Assembly (NCBI GenBank): GCA_008508345.1
Contig: QNGE01002674.1
Coordinates: forward strand, 27,957 to 91,956
Reading direction: 5' to 3'
DNA length: 64,000 bases
DNA from: Paragonimus westermani
Taxonomy: Eukaryota; Platyhelminthes; Trematoda; Plagiorchiida; Troglotrematidae
This document shows, piece after piece, positions 12,390-22,729 of the stretch; the first letter of the stretch is position 1, and every line of letters starts with the position of its first letter. The position numbers and the translations under genes were made by a program. The notes below the pieces were generated by a model. The model searched no databases. It worked only from the letters and a program-made list of their open reading frames with translations, and was not told the DNA's origin.

Positions 12390-12800
12390 GACTTGAGAGT
12401 GTGATATACCGCTAATCGAAACGCATTTTTAGGTTTCTTGATCTGCCCGTTTGGATGTAAGTTGTGGTCCGTGAGTTTACTGGGTCGTTATTTTTCTCCG
12501 TGATGGAAACTCTTCAGACACGATGGTTCTACTTTTACTTGAGTGGACATAAACGGGGTTTGTTGGACGTCAATTACAGCTGAAAGACACTCTTGACAGC
12601 CATAGATGTCATACCTGGTCGAGTAAAGGACAACGGGGATCTTGAGTATTCGTTAAACCATTATCGGCAACGGGAAGGTGTTTTTTGAAAACTGCCTTCA
12701 TTATATCAAAAGTCATAACCGCTTTAATGAAGGTTACGTGTGACAGGTTGAATAAACTTGGCTTCAACTCTGTGAATACTGAACAATGCTCAGTGATAGG
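12390..12800 (+). pseudogene. possible gypsy reverse transcriptase remnant
   Basis: Short pieces in changing frames recall a Ty3/gypsy RT: PFGCKL near 12440 (compare PFGLK) and DRLNKLGFNSVNTEQC near 12740-12785 (compare the helix before the primer grip, ...LGFxLNxEKC). There is no continuous frame and no intact YxDD box. This is a weak call based on a few residues. Confidence 0.25.
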
Positions 12801-13439
12801 TTTCGCTTCTTCGGAATAGTAAGATGAGTTTTTGGACAGTATGGAATGTGACATCCGAAAAAACGTCCTGGTAACAACGAACCATATAGCCTTTCGGAAT
12901 CATATTTTAGGTTGGGGAAACTTAATGCTCATAACGTTAATAGCCCGGTTTTCCCCTGTGCGATGCGTGACGCCAAGGCTGTTCTACAAAAGTTTGAGAC
13001 TCCGCCCCTTCTATAATGGGCATCACTGCACCTAAAAACGTCACAACTCCGACCAGTAATCGGTTGTTAATGGGTGCTCCGTAAGTAGCAACTCCACTTT
13101 GATAGCTCTGATTATGGTGTAGGCTTACTTTCCGGCAGAAGATTATTGTCTTTTCCTCGGTGTAAAGGTCATAGCGTAAACTACAGCAGGCCTTCCATTC
13201 TGTACTGAGGTGTCAGAGGTAGTATAACCCCAGTCTAAATGTGACTCAAGGTGGTTGGCAGCGACTTCACGTAGATTGTCTTCAATAACTCAGTTGCTAC
13301 GTGAACATTATTTAATACGGAAATGGTTGTAGTTCTCACAAGCGAATAAATTTGATCAGAAAAGTGAGATCCACGAGGAATGTTAGGCGGATGGGCCCAC
13401 TACGCTTCGTTGTGATTTATTGTCTTGGTCACTATCACA

Positions 13440-13960
13440 ACGACTTTGAGTCTGATCAGAAGGTACTGTGGTTGGGACCGCCGCATGGCTTGGAATATCA
13501 TAGCAGGAAACGTTACTGAAAGGCTTAAGATTGATATGAAATAAAACAAAACACTGAAAATAGTATGAATGCATTTCCGCCATTGACTGAAGCACGCTGT
13601 TATTTCGAATAGCATTTCTAGTCAGCAATTTGAGTGATCACGTGGAATACATCCAAGCAGGCGACATCTACCCACTGCACTCAATGGAACAGTCAGGTCC
13701 TTCATATTTCGTTACCACGTTGTTGCTTGACCACCATGTGATTTTACCTAACTTTTGGTGGTATTATTATTTAATGCCCAGTGCAGAAACCGTTAAGGTG
13801 ACACGGAGTACCTGACCCAACCAGCACAGTACATACAACGCGATTACTTGACCAATTGGTCACGCATCCTGAATGTTACGGAATGCGTACCGGCGGCCGA
13901 CCAAGTTACGCATGCAATCAGTCCACTTGATGTGGGTTAATTGGCGGAGACACTGATGGT
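13440..13960. repeat. unclassified dispersed repeat X, copy 1
   Basis: Shares ordered blocks with 23155-24860: TGATCAGAAGGTACTGT, ATGAATGCA, CAATTTGAG(T/C), GACCACCA, TCCAATTGGTC/CCAATTGGTC and CCAATTGGCGGAGACA-like. I see no coding capacity, tRNA-like head or LTR ends, so the class is unknown. Confidence 0.5.
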
Positions 13961-15849
13961 CAAATACAGCAAGTCTGCTTACATCTTCGTTGTGAACAGA
14001 CCATTTTTCCGAGCCACAGCTCGTGCACAAGCTTTATATATTTTTCTTTTTGGTGTCAACCGAACGTCCCTTCGACGCTAAAATGACTTGGTGACGATAA
14101 ATCACCGAGCGGCTGAGGTTTTTTTTTTTGGGAGGGGGGGGGTGGCTGCCTCGCTCAGCTGTTACGAAGATTCGTACCATAACAGCAGTAGTTCTGGGGC
14201 AACTTTGACGTCTGTAATTTTGAATATCAAATCACACCAGTCATTTCGAAGAGATTTTTGGGTTCTTAACAATATCTTCGGTTTGTAAGCCGCATACGTT
14301 AGTTGTAAGATGATGTGGCATGAAACCTTTTGTCCTTAGAAAATTTGTCCATTACCATCTGAAAATATAACGCCGTTGGTCACTACAAGCGGTTTTAGGA
14401 CCAGATTGGTGGAGGCTTTAAAGGCTTCAAGAGTGTAGCGTGTTTTTCTGTTCATTAGTATGTATCTGGTTGTAGGCGTCCTATAAAGCCGGGACACTTA
14501 GAATAGTGTGCCCAGGTGTCCTCTTGATCGTTTCATTGATATTCGGTAGTGGTCGACACTGTCGATTAATAGTTTGAGTGCAATTTAATACCACTCGTTT
14601 TCATACGTCCATTTGCTGTCCTTGACACTGTATATGCATCTGTAACATCTATTTTATTTGTTCGACTTTATTCCCGTTTAGTTTTCTGCTTCCTTTTCGG
14701 CAACACTTGTCAGAAATTTCTAGTGTACCCGTAACTGTTGTCGTTAGCGGCGGCTGGAACCGTAATGGCGTTTGATCGGGTTGAAGATCGATATAAATGA
14801 ATGACTGCATGACAGTCTGAGTGTGGTGTTAGTCTAGAGCAATAAAAGGGATAATTAATAAGAAGCAATGAACGAACGAAAACGGAGAATGCGTATTTTC
14901 AGGAGCACAGCGTTATCAGGGGAGAACATTTTTGTCAGTACCACGCTGCACGCGATGTTTTTGCACTCTTCTGCTGTTTGAATTTTTTAAAGCTTTCCCT
15001 TCGGAAATCGGTGTGAATGGTAACTAATAAAGATGGCCGTAACACTGCGCACTGAATCTGGTTCTTGGTTGGGTCTTTCTGTGTTATTAACATTTAGCAT
15101 TTTTTGAACTTCCACCGAATAGCCAAGTAGGACCAGCAGTGGCCTAACTTGTCAACTTATTCATACCCGCACGTCACGTCTTCGACTGTCCCACGTGCTT
15201 TTCTAGGCACTTTTCAAGCGCTTGATGTGGGAGCAAAATCAGCGCGAAGCGGTCTGGTTTTTCAGCGGCAGAGCATTATCTCTCGCGCAGTCAGGTGTTT
15301 CCTTGTGCACCTAGGTGAGGCGATCATCACCTCTGTGTTTGTGACATCTCGAATTGAAAAATGCCATCTGGACTTTATCGACACACTGACGTCGCTGTCA
15401 ACTCTAATGGACCTTTGATAAAAAATAATCTACTCACCCCATACTTTCACCGTACAGACTGGGTACAAACGCAAACGACTGTTGGTCTTGGGGAACCATT
15501 CTGTACCCAGGTAACACCAAGCATTTATTGGATCATGATGCTTCAATCACGAAGCGTTTTAACGTGCGTTAGTAAGATCGTATCTTCTCACTATACAAGG
15601 TCCAGGTCAAGTTTTACATTGTTTTCTGGACACATTTACACGCCACCGTTAGTGAAAATATGTAGAACTTTGTGTAACCTCATTATTCAGAAAGTTGAAC
15701 AGAAAGTCGGAGACAGAACAGCCTAAATGCACTCCGCCGTGAACGTGAAGATTTAGCGATAGTCTGGCATAACTTCAAGCTCTCGCTGAGGCCTGACTTT
15801 GTAACGCTTTTAGACTGGATACATATCTATCGGATACCCTTAATGCCCA
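13961..15849. other. no recognisable gene; one homopolymer tract
   Basis: Contains a T-run followed by a G-run at about 14119-14142. No supportable gene or repeat otherwise. Confidence 0.4.
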
Positions 15850-16000
15850 CAGGCGATGCCATAGTCTAGCGAATAAGTGTTTGGACTGCAATCTGCTGCT
15901 TATTCGCAGATAGTGGGTTCGATTCACTGGGGTGCATGGTGCTAATGTTATCCAGCTGGACCGAAACAGCTGTCCACCATTTTGCTTGTGGTCACTGAGA
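15850..16000 (+). repeat. tRNA-headed SINE B, copy 1
   Basis: A pol III B box (GGGTTCGATTCA, about 15915-15926) and an A-box-like TAGTCTAGC lie just before a hammerhead-like fold at 15936-15980. The same arrangement and sequence recur at 22730-22900, including GCAATCTG.(T/C)GCTTATT-like text before the B box and GTGCATGGTGCT after it. A tRNA-like head with pol III promoter boxes is the hallmark of SINEs. Confidence 0.6.
15936..15980 (+). ncRNA. hammerhead ribozyme remnant in SINE B copy 1
   Basis: Stem I is perfect (ATGGTG 15936-15941 with CACCAT 15975-15980). Stem III is minimal (C/G with loop AGCT), followed by the cleavage triplet GTC at 15972-15974, and the GAAA box is present (15963-15966). 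The first core box, however, is CTAATGT instead of CTGANGA, and stem II is rearranged around a CCAGCTGG palindrome. It should be inactive but is clearly related to the intact copy at 22822. Confidence 0.6.
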
Positions 16001-16619
16001 CCAATTGTCTACAAAAACCTTTGTTTACCGTCACGATGAGACTGGACCTTGACGCGGTGTGACGGCTTGCGCATCTCAGTGACCTATTGACCTAAACTGG
16101 ACGGTATGGTGATTACAGCAACAGAGTTAGTCATACCAGGCAAGCCATTGGGTAGGGATCTTACAAACCACAGCCTCCTAGTTCTCCAGGTTGAGGGTCA
16201 GAAGAAGGTTGGCATCGTTTTTCGAATAATCTACCAGTTCTGGCCTTGCCTCCCACCCACTGCCTCGTTGGGAACCCCAGGTCCAGGTCTAGGCATTCTG
16301 ACAGTAGCTCAGCCTACATACAACCATGAATATTCACAACACCAGTAATTCCATATTGCATCGGCCGTCTTGCAGTATAAACCAAGTCGCCCTGTCTGCC
16401 ACATACAACATGGTGATTAAGCGAAAACATGCTACTGCTCACCCCTTCCTCACTATTCTATCAAACCTAATTCTCAGACCCCTCCTGACTTCCGTTTTTA
16501 ATAATTACTGTACAATTCCCATATATATATATACCTAGATAACACTGGCCGGTAAACTTTATTTCTTGCCATTCAGCTTTAGGCCTCTCTCGTCCCGTGC
16601 TTAAACCTGGAATGTGAAA

Positions 16620-17160
16620 TAATATAGGTGCATTCAACGTTCTCACTCTAAAACAGACACGTCAACAGGCAACTCTCACACGAACGTTAGTCTCGTTGCA
16701 TGTCTATGTTTGGCATATCTCGGAGACTAGAATCCAGGGCAGTAGTCAATGTATGGAACTAACAGCACCCGTATTGTCTACCCAATAATGCTTATGCATT
16801 TCGGGTGATTCCACGGCCGGTACTGTCGGTCAGGCTGGAGTAGGTATAGTTTTCAGCACAACGGGCCCAGCCGCATTGGTAGACGGGATTCCTGTTGAGG
16901 GTAGACGTTGTGTTGTCTATTTGGCGGGTTCTGTTAAAGCCAGCTCTATATACAAGACTTTCAGAAACCCTTCCGTTGTGTCTGCTTACGCACCAGTTGA
17001 CTGTAGTGACGTTGGTATCAAGGATTCCTTTCATTCGGTTATAGCCGCTCTCCTTCAGTCAAAGCATGGTTCTGATATAGCTATTCTGGCCGGAATTATG
17101 AATGCCTAGGTCGGCCGTCTTGGTGAGACCGAGTCTTGCTTAGTGGCAGATTGTGGATAA
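16620..17160 (+). pseudogene. LINE-A endonuclease domain (APE type), broken
   Basis: Starts with GAFNVLTLKQTRQQATL, the FNVRTL motif that opens APE endonucleases of RTE-like LINEs. SETRIQ follows, where the Glu binds the metal ion. After a frameshift near 16790 it continues as VVSAYAPVDCSDVGIKDSF (YAP box) and DIAILAGIMNA, where the usual GDxNA has become GIMNA, losing a key Asp. This enzyme nicks target DNA to prime reverse transcription; the damage and stops mean this copy cannot. A parallel copy lies on the minus strand at 47380-47990. Confidence 0.7.
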
Positions 17161-17904
17161 AATCACATCGGTTGGATAATGGTGGGCGTTTGTTGCAGCT
17201 TTGCGCTGATCACGAGCTATTTTTAGCCAGCGCTGGTTTTAGGCATCGTGCGCGTCACTGTTGTACTTGGCCCCCTCTTCTGTCAATCAGGCCTGGTCTC
17301 AGAGAGATCACATAGCTGTTAGTTATAGGCGAAGAGGCTGCATTCAGGGCAGTCGTTCTCACTGGACCACATACTTGGACTAAGATAATGTGTTGGTGCG
17401 CTGTGGTTTTTATCTTGCTTTGGCTGGGCAACGATCCCGTCGACAACAACGACTGGCTTTTGAGAAACTGACCATGCCATCAGTAAGCCATAGGTACCAA
17501 GCTAGCCTAGAATGCACGCCTAGCTGTTCTCACTTCAACGATCGTCGTGGCTTTTGGACCCAAATCTCACGTCATCCATGAGGCTGGTACTGTATCATGT
17601 GATGCGGGGATTCGTGAGGCAAACAAACACTGAATTTCAGAGAAATCCCTGGAGTTGTTAGGTGCCAGATGGAACATTCCTCCTGCCTCGGGTAGATATC
17701 CGTAAGACGGTGAAACGTACCCTAAACGCTGATCATGAGACTTAGTTAATGGGGAGAGTTGAAGAACTGGAAACTGCGCTTTTGCTCCAGGGAATTTATC
17801 CGTGACTGCCTCTCGTTGACGCCGTCCGCAAGGCAGATGACACACGTGTTTAATAATTCTAGAAGAGTAGAGCGGCGGGCGGAACACTGAGAATATATTT
17901 GGCT

Positions 17905-18162
17905 GGCCTCCTGTCTCTACTGTGTTGCCGCCACAAACTTGTAATGTAGCACCCTGGTCGGTGGATTTTGAACCAACCACTGAGACTAAGGTCCGCAATT
18001 ACATCTTGGCTCTTAAACGTAATAGGGCTGCTAGTCCAGATTGTCTCGTGCCGGCAGTTTCTCAAAAAGGTGAAGAGGTGTTAGTAGAGGCTTTGACACA
18101 GTTGTTTCAACTTGTGTGGACGACTGAGACCATCCCTCTGCGCTGGGTCAAACGACAATAGG
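17905..18162 (+). pseudogene. LINE-A reverse transcriptase, N-terminal part
   Basis: Reads VDFEPTTETKVRNYILALKR, then NRAASPDCLVPAV (the AxGPDxIP box before the RT fingers) and TTETIPLRWVK. The frame then stops at the boundary with the inserted PLE. About 50 residues normally present between this point and the QAGFxPGRG box at 18915 are missing, so DNA was lost when the PLE inserted, or before. Confidence 0.65.
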
Positions 18163-18210
18163 TCCTATATTCTCGTAAGAATTTCCAGCACCGTCATGAA
18201 AAATAATGTG

Positions 18211-18250
18211 TAGCGAAAAAGCTCTTTTTCAGTGATTCATCATCAGGCTA
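18211..18250 (-). ncRNA. hammerhead ribozyme candidate in the PLE-2 3' region
   Basis: On the minus strand: TAGC (stem I), CTGATGA, a short TGAATCACT stem/loop II, GAAA, AAGAGCTTT (a very short stem III), TTC, then GCTA closing stem I. Cleavage would fall after C18215. Stem II is weak. Small hammerheads with reduced helices are known from Penelope-like elements and can act as dimers, so the layout is plausible. Confidence 0.55.
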
Positions 18251-18406
18251 AATACATCACATTTATATCACACATTTTACAGGGGAGTCGTTGGGGGAGT
18301 AAACGGGAAACGGGTGGTTAATATGGTCAATCAGTTCGAAGTCACACTGCGATAAAGCGATCACTTGAACAATGGGTCTTGACAGGCTAACGAGGTGGGG
18401 GGTTGG

Positions 18407-18898
18407 CTAAGGCAGATCCAAAGCCCGAACAAAACGTTTCTGGGCGCACAAGGGTGGGTTATACATACCAGTCCCAATAGCCTCTGCCATAGACAGAATC
18501 CTACTCCTCATTGCTCTCGACTGGATGACCTCAACTCGGTAGATTAGGCAAAATGCATCCGTTACGTTGACAGCGTGATTTGAATCCACCAGGTGTGATA
18601 GTATGGTACTGCTGACAGGTTTCGTTATTCCACTATTGAGCCAAGCTGGGTGGTGCTTCCGGATACGTTCCGATAAACGTCTATTCGTGTGGCCAACATA
18701 ACTGGTCCCACAGGAACAAGTAAATGAGCATACATAAAACGAAGCTGCAGAACTAGGCACTTTATCTTTTAGGCGTGGGCACAGAGGTATCAGGGTCTCT
18801 TGCGAAAACCACAGGAGACTTAGTTTAGCGTTAGTAATTGCTGGGGTTCTGACATCCGTTGTACTTCGTCGACTTACTGCAGTTCGGGAGGTAAACAA
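18407..18898 (-). pseudogene. PLE-2 GIY-YIG endonuclease domain
   Basis: About 163 uninterrupted codons. The order is CPRLKDKVPSSAASFYVC, then FTCSCGTSYVGHTNRRLSE (the YVG equivalent of the second GIY-YIG tyrosine box), IRKHHPAWLNSG, then ILSHLVDSNHAVN and the C-terminal MAEAIGTGMYNPPLCAQK with the conserved Glu. In PLEs this domain nicks DNA for target-primed insertion. It is cut off upstream of the CLKDK region, so no RT is attached. The open frame suggests a more recent insertion than the LINE it interrupts. Confidence 0.75.
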
Positions 18899-18911
18899 TA
18901 GGGGATAGCAG

Positions 18912-19300
18912 GCAGGGTTTCACCCTGGACGAGGATATATAGATCACATTTTTACTCTTCGTTAAATTCTGGAGCAGTGTCATGTGTACTGCCGGCCAAC
19001 AATCGCCGTATTTTTTTACTATGAAGGTGCGTTTGATTCGGTGAATCGACCTACGCTTTTACATTCAAACACAAGGGTGTACCGGTCAAACATTTGAAAG
19101 TGCTGTTGGCGCTTTATTCCCATACTTCAACTCTGGTTAGGGTTTACGGTGGACTATCTAACGGTTTCAGCATATGAAGCGGTATTCGCCAAAGCTATCC
19201 GTTTTCACCATTTTTGTTCGATTGTTTTATAGGCGAAATAATGGAGCATCCTGATATGAACCTTCTGCATAGTGGAAGACTGACTGATCTTGATTATGTT
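18912..19300 (+). pseudogene. LINE-A reverse transcriptase, central part
   Basis: Resumes after the PLE with QAGFHPGRGYIDHIFTLR, the RT box just before the catalytic core, then ILEQCHVYCRPTIAVFFYYEGAFDSVNR. The last part matches FLDxxxAFDSVDR, but the catalytic Asp position is Tyr here. Stops and frameshifts follow. The YADD region near 19270-19300 reads LILIMLTTVW, so it has decayed. Confidence 0.65.
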
Positions 19301-19599
19301 AACGACAGTGTGGCTACTTGACAACTTTCAAACTGTAGAGGCAATGGTGGGCACTATTTCGCGTTCTGCCCAATAACTTTGGAACGCGCTCTGAAGCCTC
19401 GAAATACAAAGTTCTTCCGTCAGGTGGTTGTGATTAGGTAGATTTAATGTTGGGCAATGAAGTCATGGGGGTTGTTGATCGGTTTGTATGCATGGTAAAC
19501 TGCCTGAGTGACGATGGAGGTGTAGGGAATGAAACAGAAGCGCGCATCTTCAAGGCTAAGGCGGCGTTTGCTAATCTGGGACACCTATGACGACAGAGA

Positions 19600-20390
19600 G
19601 GTATCTCTCTAAAGCTTAGGGGTTGCATGTATCATACAACAGTGAGGACAGTATTGCTTTTTTGCATCGGAAAATGGCTGTTAAGGGTAGAATACGTGAG
19701 CCACCTACAGGTAGTTGACCACTAATGTCTGCGTTTACTCACTGGTATAAGATGGCACCAGCTAGTAACCAACAAAGAGATTGAGAAGCGGGTGCTTGGT
19801 TCTGATTGTCACATGTGTTTATTGCCCATTCCTTACATTTGCACAGACTTGGATGGTTAAGTCATATTTTAAGGATGCCAGTTAGTCGTCTGCCACACCG
19901 AACACTCTTTGTCTACGCTGCGGCCGACTAGTGTGTCGATAATCTAGCATATAAAAATAAAGTCGTTCACCAATGGGTTGTCTGCTGTAGGCGGGTTCGT
20001 CTCCCGGGTTGAGGTCCTTGCGACTCACATAGTCGTTGGTTTGAGACGTTGGATGGGATAGCGGCTAACCAAGCTCAGTGGCGTGAATTTTGTCGTTGCT
20101 TGACCGAATTGTCTATCAAATGAGTGCGCCGAATAACGCGGGCAGTAAAAACTGTCTTACTAATGATTCCTTACTTTCACATACAGCCTGGCTGTTTGTT
20201 TGTAGGGTGCAGACACCTTGATGTTGAATGTTTGAATATAGACATAGCTATTTTTTAGGTAGCTAAGCTCCTTTCTCTCCCCTTCTTTTTGTTTTTCTCT
20301 CTTCCTCTGCGGGGTTTGCTTTTTATCGTGGTCGTATGGTAGTTAGGTATCAGTGTGAATCACTGATGTATTGCTGTCTGGTGATGAATG
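19600..20390 (+). repeat. LINE-A C-terminal and 3' end
   Basis: Near 19865-19925 the text SRLPHRTLFVYAAADW corresponds to the RLPRRALF box at the end of RTE-like ORFs. The 3' UTR (20150-20390) shares CTGGCTGTTTG, CTTGATGTTGAATGTTTGAA/ATATAGAC and a long pyrimidine stretch with 39330-39670 and other copies. Confidence 0.6.
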
Positions 20391-20698
20391 TCAGAATGAC
20401 TTTCTAAACGATCAACCTTGGCCCTATTCATGCAAAATCTGTCAGCAAATTCATAAAGCCCTAATAGCAAAACCGAGGGATTGTCGTCCGGATAACTGCT
20501 TACACTCTTACAACCGGTACAAGCTATGCTGTATGGGTTGATTTGGCATGGTTGGCGGACTGTGTTTAAGAGACCGTCTATCGGAACAGACCGGTAAATA
20601 ATATTCGCAAATTTGACTTCCCTGCTCATCCTTCGTTCTGTTAAACCTTTCGTTTTTAACGGTACAGCCATTTTATTTTACCACTTCCCTCATTGCCC

Positions 20699-20754
20699 AT
20701 GTCTGCTTTTATTTCCGATCTTGGCTTTCTTAACAGTTCATCATCAGTAGACAT
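20699..20754 (-). ncRNA. degenerate hammerhead in SINE A copy
   Basis: Stem I ATGTCT/AGACAT, core CTGATGA and GAAA are all present in order. There is no NUH cleavage triplet before the 3' strand of stem I, and the base pair next to the core is lost. Probably inactive. Confidence 0.4.
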
Positions 20755-20830
20755 CTTCGCCGCGAGTTGGATTCGAACTATTGTCCAGGTTCTCATGAAG
20801 CATCTCTGATCTCTTTTCACCTCGCGGTGA
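20699..20830 (-). repeat. tRNA-headed SINE A, degenerate copy
   Basis: Minus-strand B box AGTTCGAATCC (20769-20779), then GCGGCGAAG, then a hammerhead-like fold, the same arrangement as the better copy at 23911-24125. A second tRNA-like head (TCAATGGCGCATTG, about 20887-20900, + strand) lies to its right, so the region is compound. Confidence 0.5.
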
Positions 20831-20971
20831 GCATTGCTTACGAGCGAGAGATTACAGATGATAATTCCGTCGCATTTTATGTAAGCTCAATGGCGCATTG
20901 TTCTACGTGGTTGCTTCATAAAAGCGCGCACCACAGTTCATTTCATCAGGACAGCAAGAAGACATACATTG

Positions 20972-21006
20972 CGAGATGCAAGCCTTTCGTTTATTCTCAT
21001 CAGTCG
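20972..21006 (-). ncRNA. hammerhead in left pseudo-LTR of PLE-1
   Basis: Minus-strand order: CGA, CTGATGA, GAATAAAC, GAAA, GGC-TT-GCA, TC, TCG. It is the inverted counterpart of 21816-21850. One base pair of stem III is broken (G opposite A), so activity is less certain than for the right copy. Confidence 0.5.
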
Positions 21007-21083
21007 GTTACATAAAACATTCGGTTATTTAGATTAAGCGCGTATCGTCAAAACAATAAAATGAACGAACTTCAATTGGTTGC

Positions 21084-21740
21084 ATGACCGACAGCCTACA
21101 GCCTGAGGAGGAGCTCTTAAAGAGTGTTCTGTTTGCGAATGGGTACCCGGCCAAATTTATTGAAATTTATTGCAAGGAACGAGTGACTGCCTCCCAACCA
21201 CAGTTTGTACCGAAAAAACAGGTTTTTATCAACCTTCCTTACACAGGTGACCACAACGTTACCGATGTAAGTCGAAAGTTGAAATCGGTCATTGATCGCA
21301 CATATCCCGCGGCGGAATTGCGCTTGTTACTCTCCACCCGTAGGATGAGCCTTCACTGCCCCGATCGTTCTTCTTCGGAAAACTCTGCCTCTCACGTTAT
21401 CTACCAGTTCACCTGCAGTTGCGGTGATTCATACATCGGCAGAACGGACCGAAATTTACGACAGAGGAAGGCGGAGCACATTCCCAAGTGGCTAGTGCAA
21501 ACAATGTTTCAAGGCGGGTCAGCACACCAAAACTCAAACAGAAATCCGGCGTCTTCGATCGCCAAACCCCTAATCGCAACAAGTCATGTGGTTGACGCCG
21601 ACACTTCGTTCACGGTCCTATTGCGCAATCGCGACCCTAGATTGTTAGCGTTCTCCGAGGCAATGTTGATCAAGCGTCACGCACTGGCCCTTTATTGGCA
21701 AAAGGTGTTGACGCAATCAATTTCGTTGCCATGGCAGTGA
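21084..21740 (+). CDS. PLE-1 C-terminal ORF with GIY-YIG endonuclease
   Basis: 218 uninterrupted codons. The first 80 residues (LLKSVLFANGYPAKFI..., KKQVFINLPYTGD, LKSVIDRTYPAAELRLL) are the linker that follows the RT in PLE proteins. From about residue 105, HVIYQFTCSCGDSYIGRTDR and QRKAEHIPKWL form the GIY-YIG domain with its Cys residues. SSIAKPLIATSHVVD and the Glu in FSEAMLIKRH complete it. The RT part is missing, since the frame begins right at the left inverted repeat. Its intactness suggests a fairly young insertion. It would act as a nickase only if made as part of a full PLE protein. Confidence 0.75.
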   Translation: MTDSLQPEEELLKSVLFANGYPAKFIEIYCKERVTASQPQFVPKKQVFINLPYTGDHNVTDVSRKLKSVIDRTYPAAELRLLLSTRRMSLHCPDRSSSENSASHVIYQFTCSCGDSYIGRTDRNLRQRKAEHIPKWLVQTMFQGGSAHQNSNRNPASSIAKPLIATSHVVDADTSFTVLLRNRDPRLLAFSEAMLIKRHALALYWQKVLTQSISLPWQ

Positions 21741-21815
21741 AACCTGATTGCAACCAAGTGAAGTTCGTTCAGTTCATTGTTTTGATGCTACGCGTTACCG
21801 AATGTTTTATGTAAC

Positions 21816-21850
21816 CGACTGATGAGAATAAACGAAATGCTTGCATCTCG
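21816..21850 (+). ncRNA. hammerhead in right pseudo-LTR of PLE-1
   Basis: CGA (stem I), CTGATGA (21819-21825), a one-pair stem II with loop AATAAA, GAAA (21834-21837), stem III TGC-TT-GCA, cleavage triplet ATC (21845-21847), then TCG closing stem I. Both core boxes are perfect. Stems are short, as in PLE-type hammerheads. Confidence 0.6.
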
Positions 21851-21884
21851 CAATGTATGTCTTCTTGCTGTCCTGATGAACTGG

Positions 21885-22680
21885 ATAAAGGGAACTCAGT
21901 GTTTCAAACTTCGCTTGTCGGTCTTCTTGAGGACGTTCCGTATGGATGTGACCTCATAAGAGCGCCGCCTAATTGTAGTGGTTCTTTTCTGAACAGGCCG
22001 GCGGAAAAGTGTTTCAAGTGATGTTCATGCACTCTATCCGACAGCCGCCTGGTAGTAAGAGCAAACAAATGAGTACACACAATAATTGGTTGTAAAACGT
22101 GATGGTTTGCCTTTGAGTTGTCACATGATAACGGGTTTTGAACGGGAACTGACGCACAGTTGGGCGGTAAGGTAGGCTGTTTCGACTGACTTTCTCAGGT
22201 TTCTTGAGGTAATTTCAGTCATGAGATCTCCATTGAAAAGAAGACTAACAAGCGCAAGTATTTTATTCACAGAGGGTGTAATAAGAAACTTGCATTTATT
22301 AGTCTTCGATCTGTTTAGTGATAGCAGTCTCCTTATAGTTGGTTAATATGGTAAACCCTCAACTTCAGTGTGCCTAATGTTTGTTATGCTATTGTCAATG
22401 CAGTATTCCAACTAGATCCTATTTCCATCCAAAAGAAAGGCATATTTGAGTGTTGCTGCTAAATAAAGGCTAAACGGACAGCATCGCCTCATCAGTAATA
22501 ACACAAAAATCGTTGGTGGTCAATCCATACGACTGTGTTCATCTATGTGTGCCTGCGTAAAACGACATCCCCAGTACACGTTTCGCAGAGCCAAACGCCT
22601 TATGATTTGCCTACGAAGGATATGCAACATTTGTTAAGTTTAGGGTGTTTCTCTACACAAAACGAGTGACAAACGCTTTG
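21885..22680. other. no recognisable gene
   Basis: Nothing supportable; short frames only. Confidence 0.4.
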
Positions 22681-22729
22681 TCACGTGTACTGCGACCGGT
22701 AAGAAGATTAAAGGGCTTTCCATTTGTGT

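Larger units (their letters stand above)
18165..18905 (-). mobile_element. Penelope-like element 2 (PLE-2), 3' part
   Basis: A GIY-YIG ORF (18407-18898) followed on the minus strand by a short 3' region carrying a hammerhead (18211-18250). It lies inside LINE-A in the opposite orientation. The reverse transcriptase half is absent, so the copy is 5' truncated, as most PLE copies are. Confidence 0.75.
16100..20390 (+). mobile_element. RTE-like LINE-A, split by PLE-2
   Basis: An APE-type endonuclease (16620-17160), the start of an RT (17905-18162), more RT (18912-19200) and a C-terminal and 3' region ending at about 20390 lie in order on the + strand. The RT is interrupted at about 18165-18905 by a minus-strand PLE fragment. 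Other pieces of the family lie at 45295-47990 (-) and, as 3' ends, at 23777, 39330, 44610 and 63590. The copies ending in short GAT repeats support an RTE-type 3' end. Confidence 0.75.
20942..21884 (+). mobile_element. Penelope-like element 1 (PLE-1) with inverted pseudo-LTRs
   Basis: A PLE 3' ORF (21084-21740) sits between two inverted repeats of about 140 bases: 20942-21084 and the reverse complement of 21745-21884. The repeats share ACAGCAAGAAGACATACATT, TTATTCTCATCAGTCGG and ACATAAAACATTCGGT. Each repeat carries a hammerhead core. PLEs are known to carry such pseudo-LTRs in direct or inverted orientation. Confidence 0.8.
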
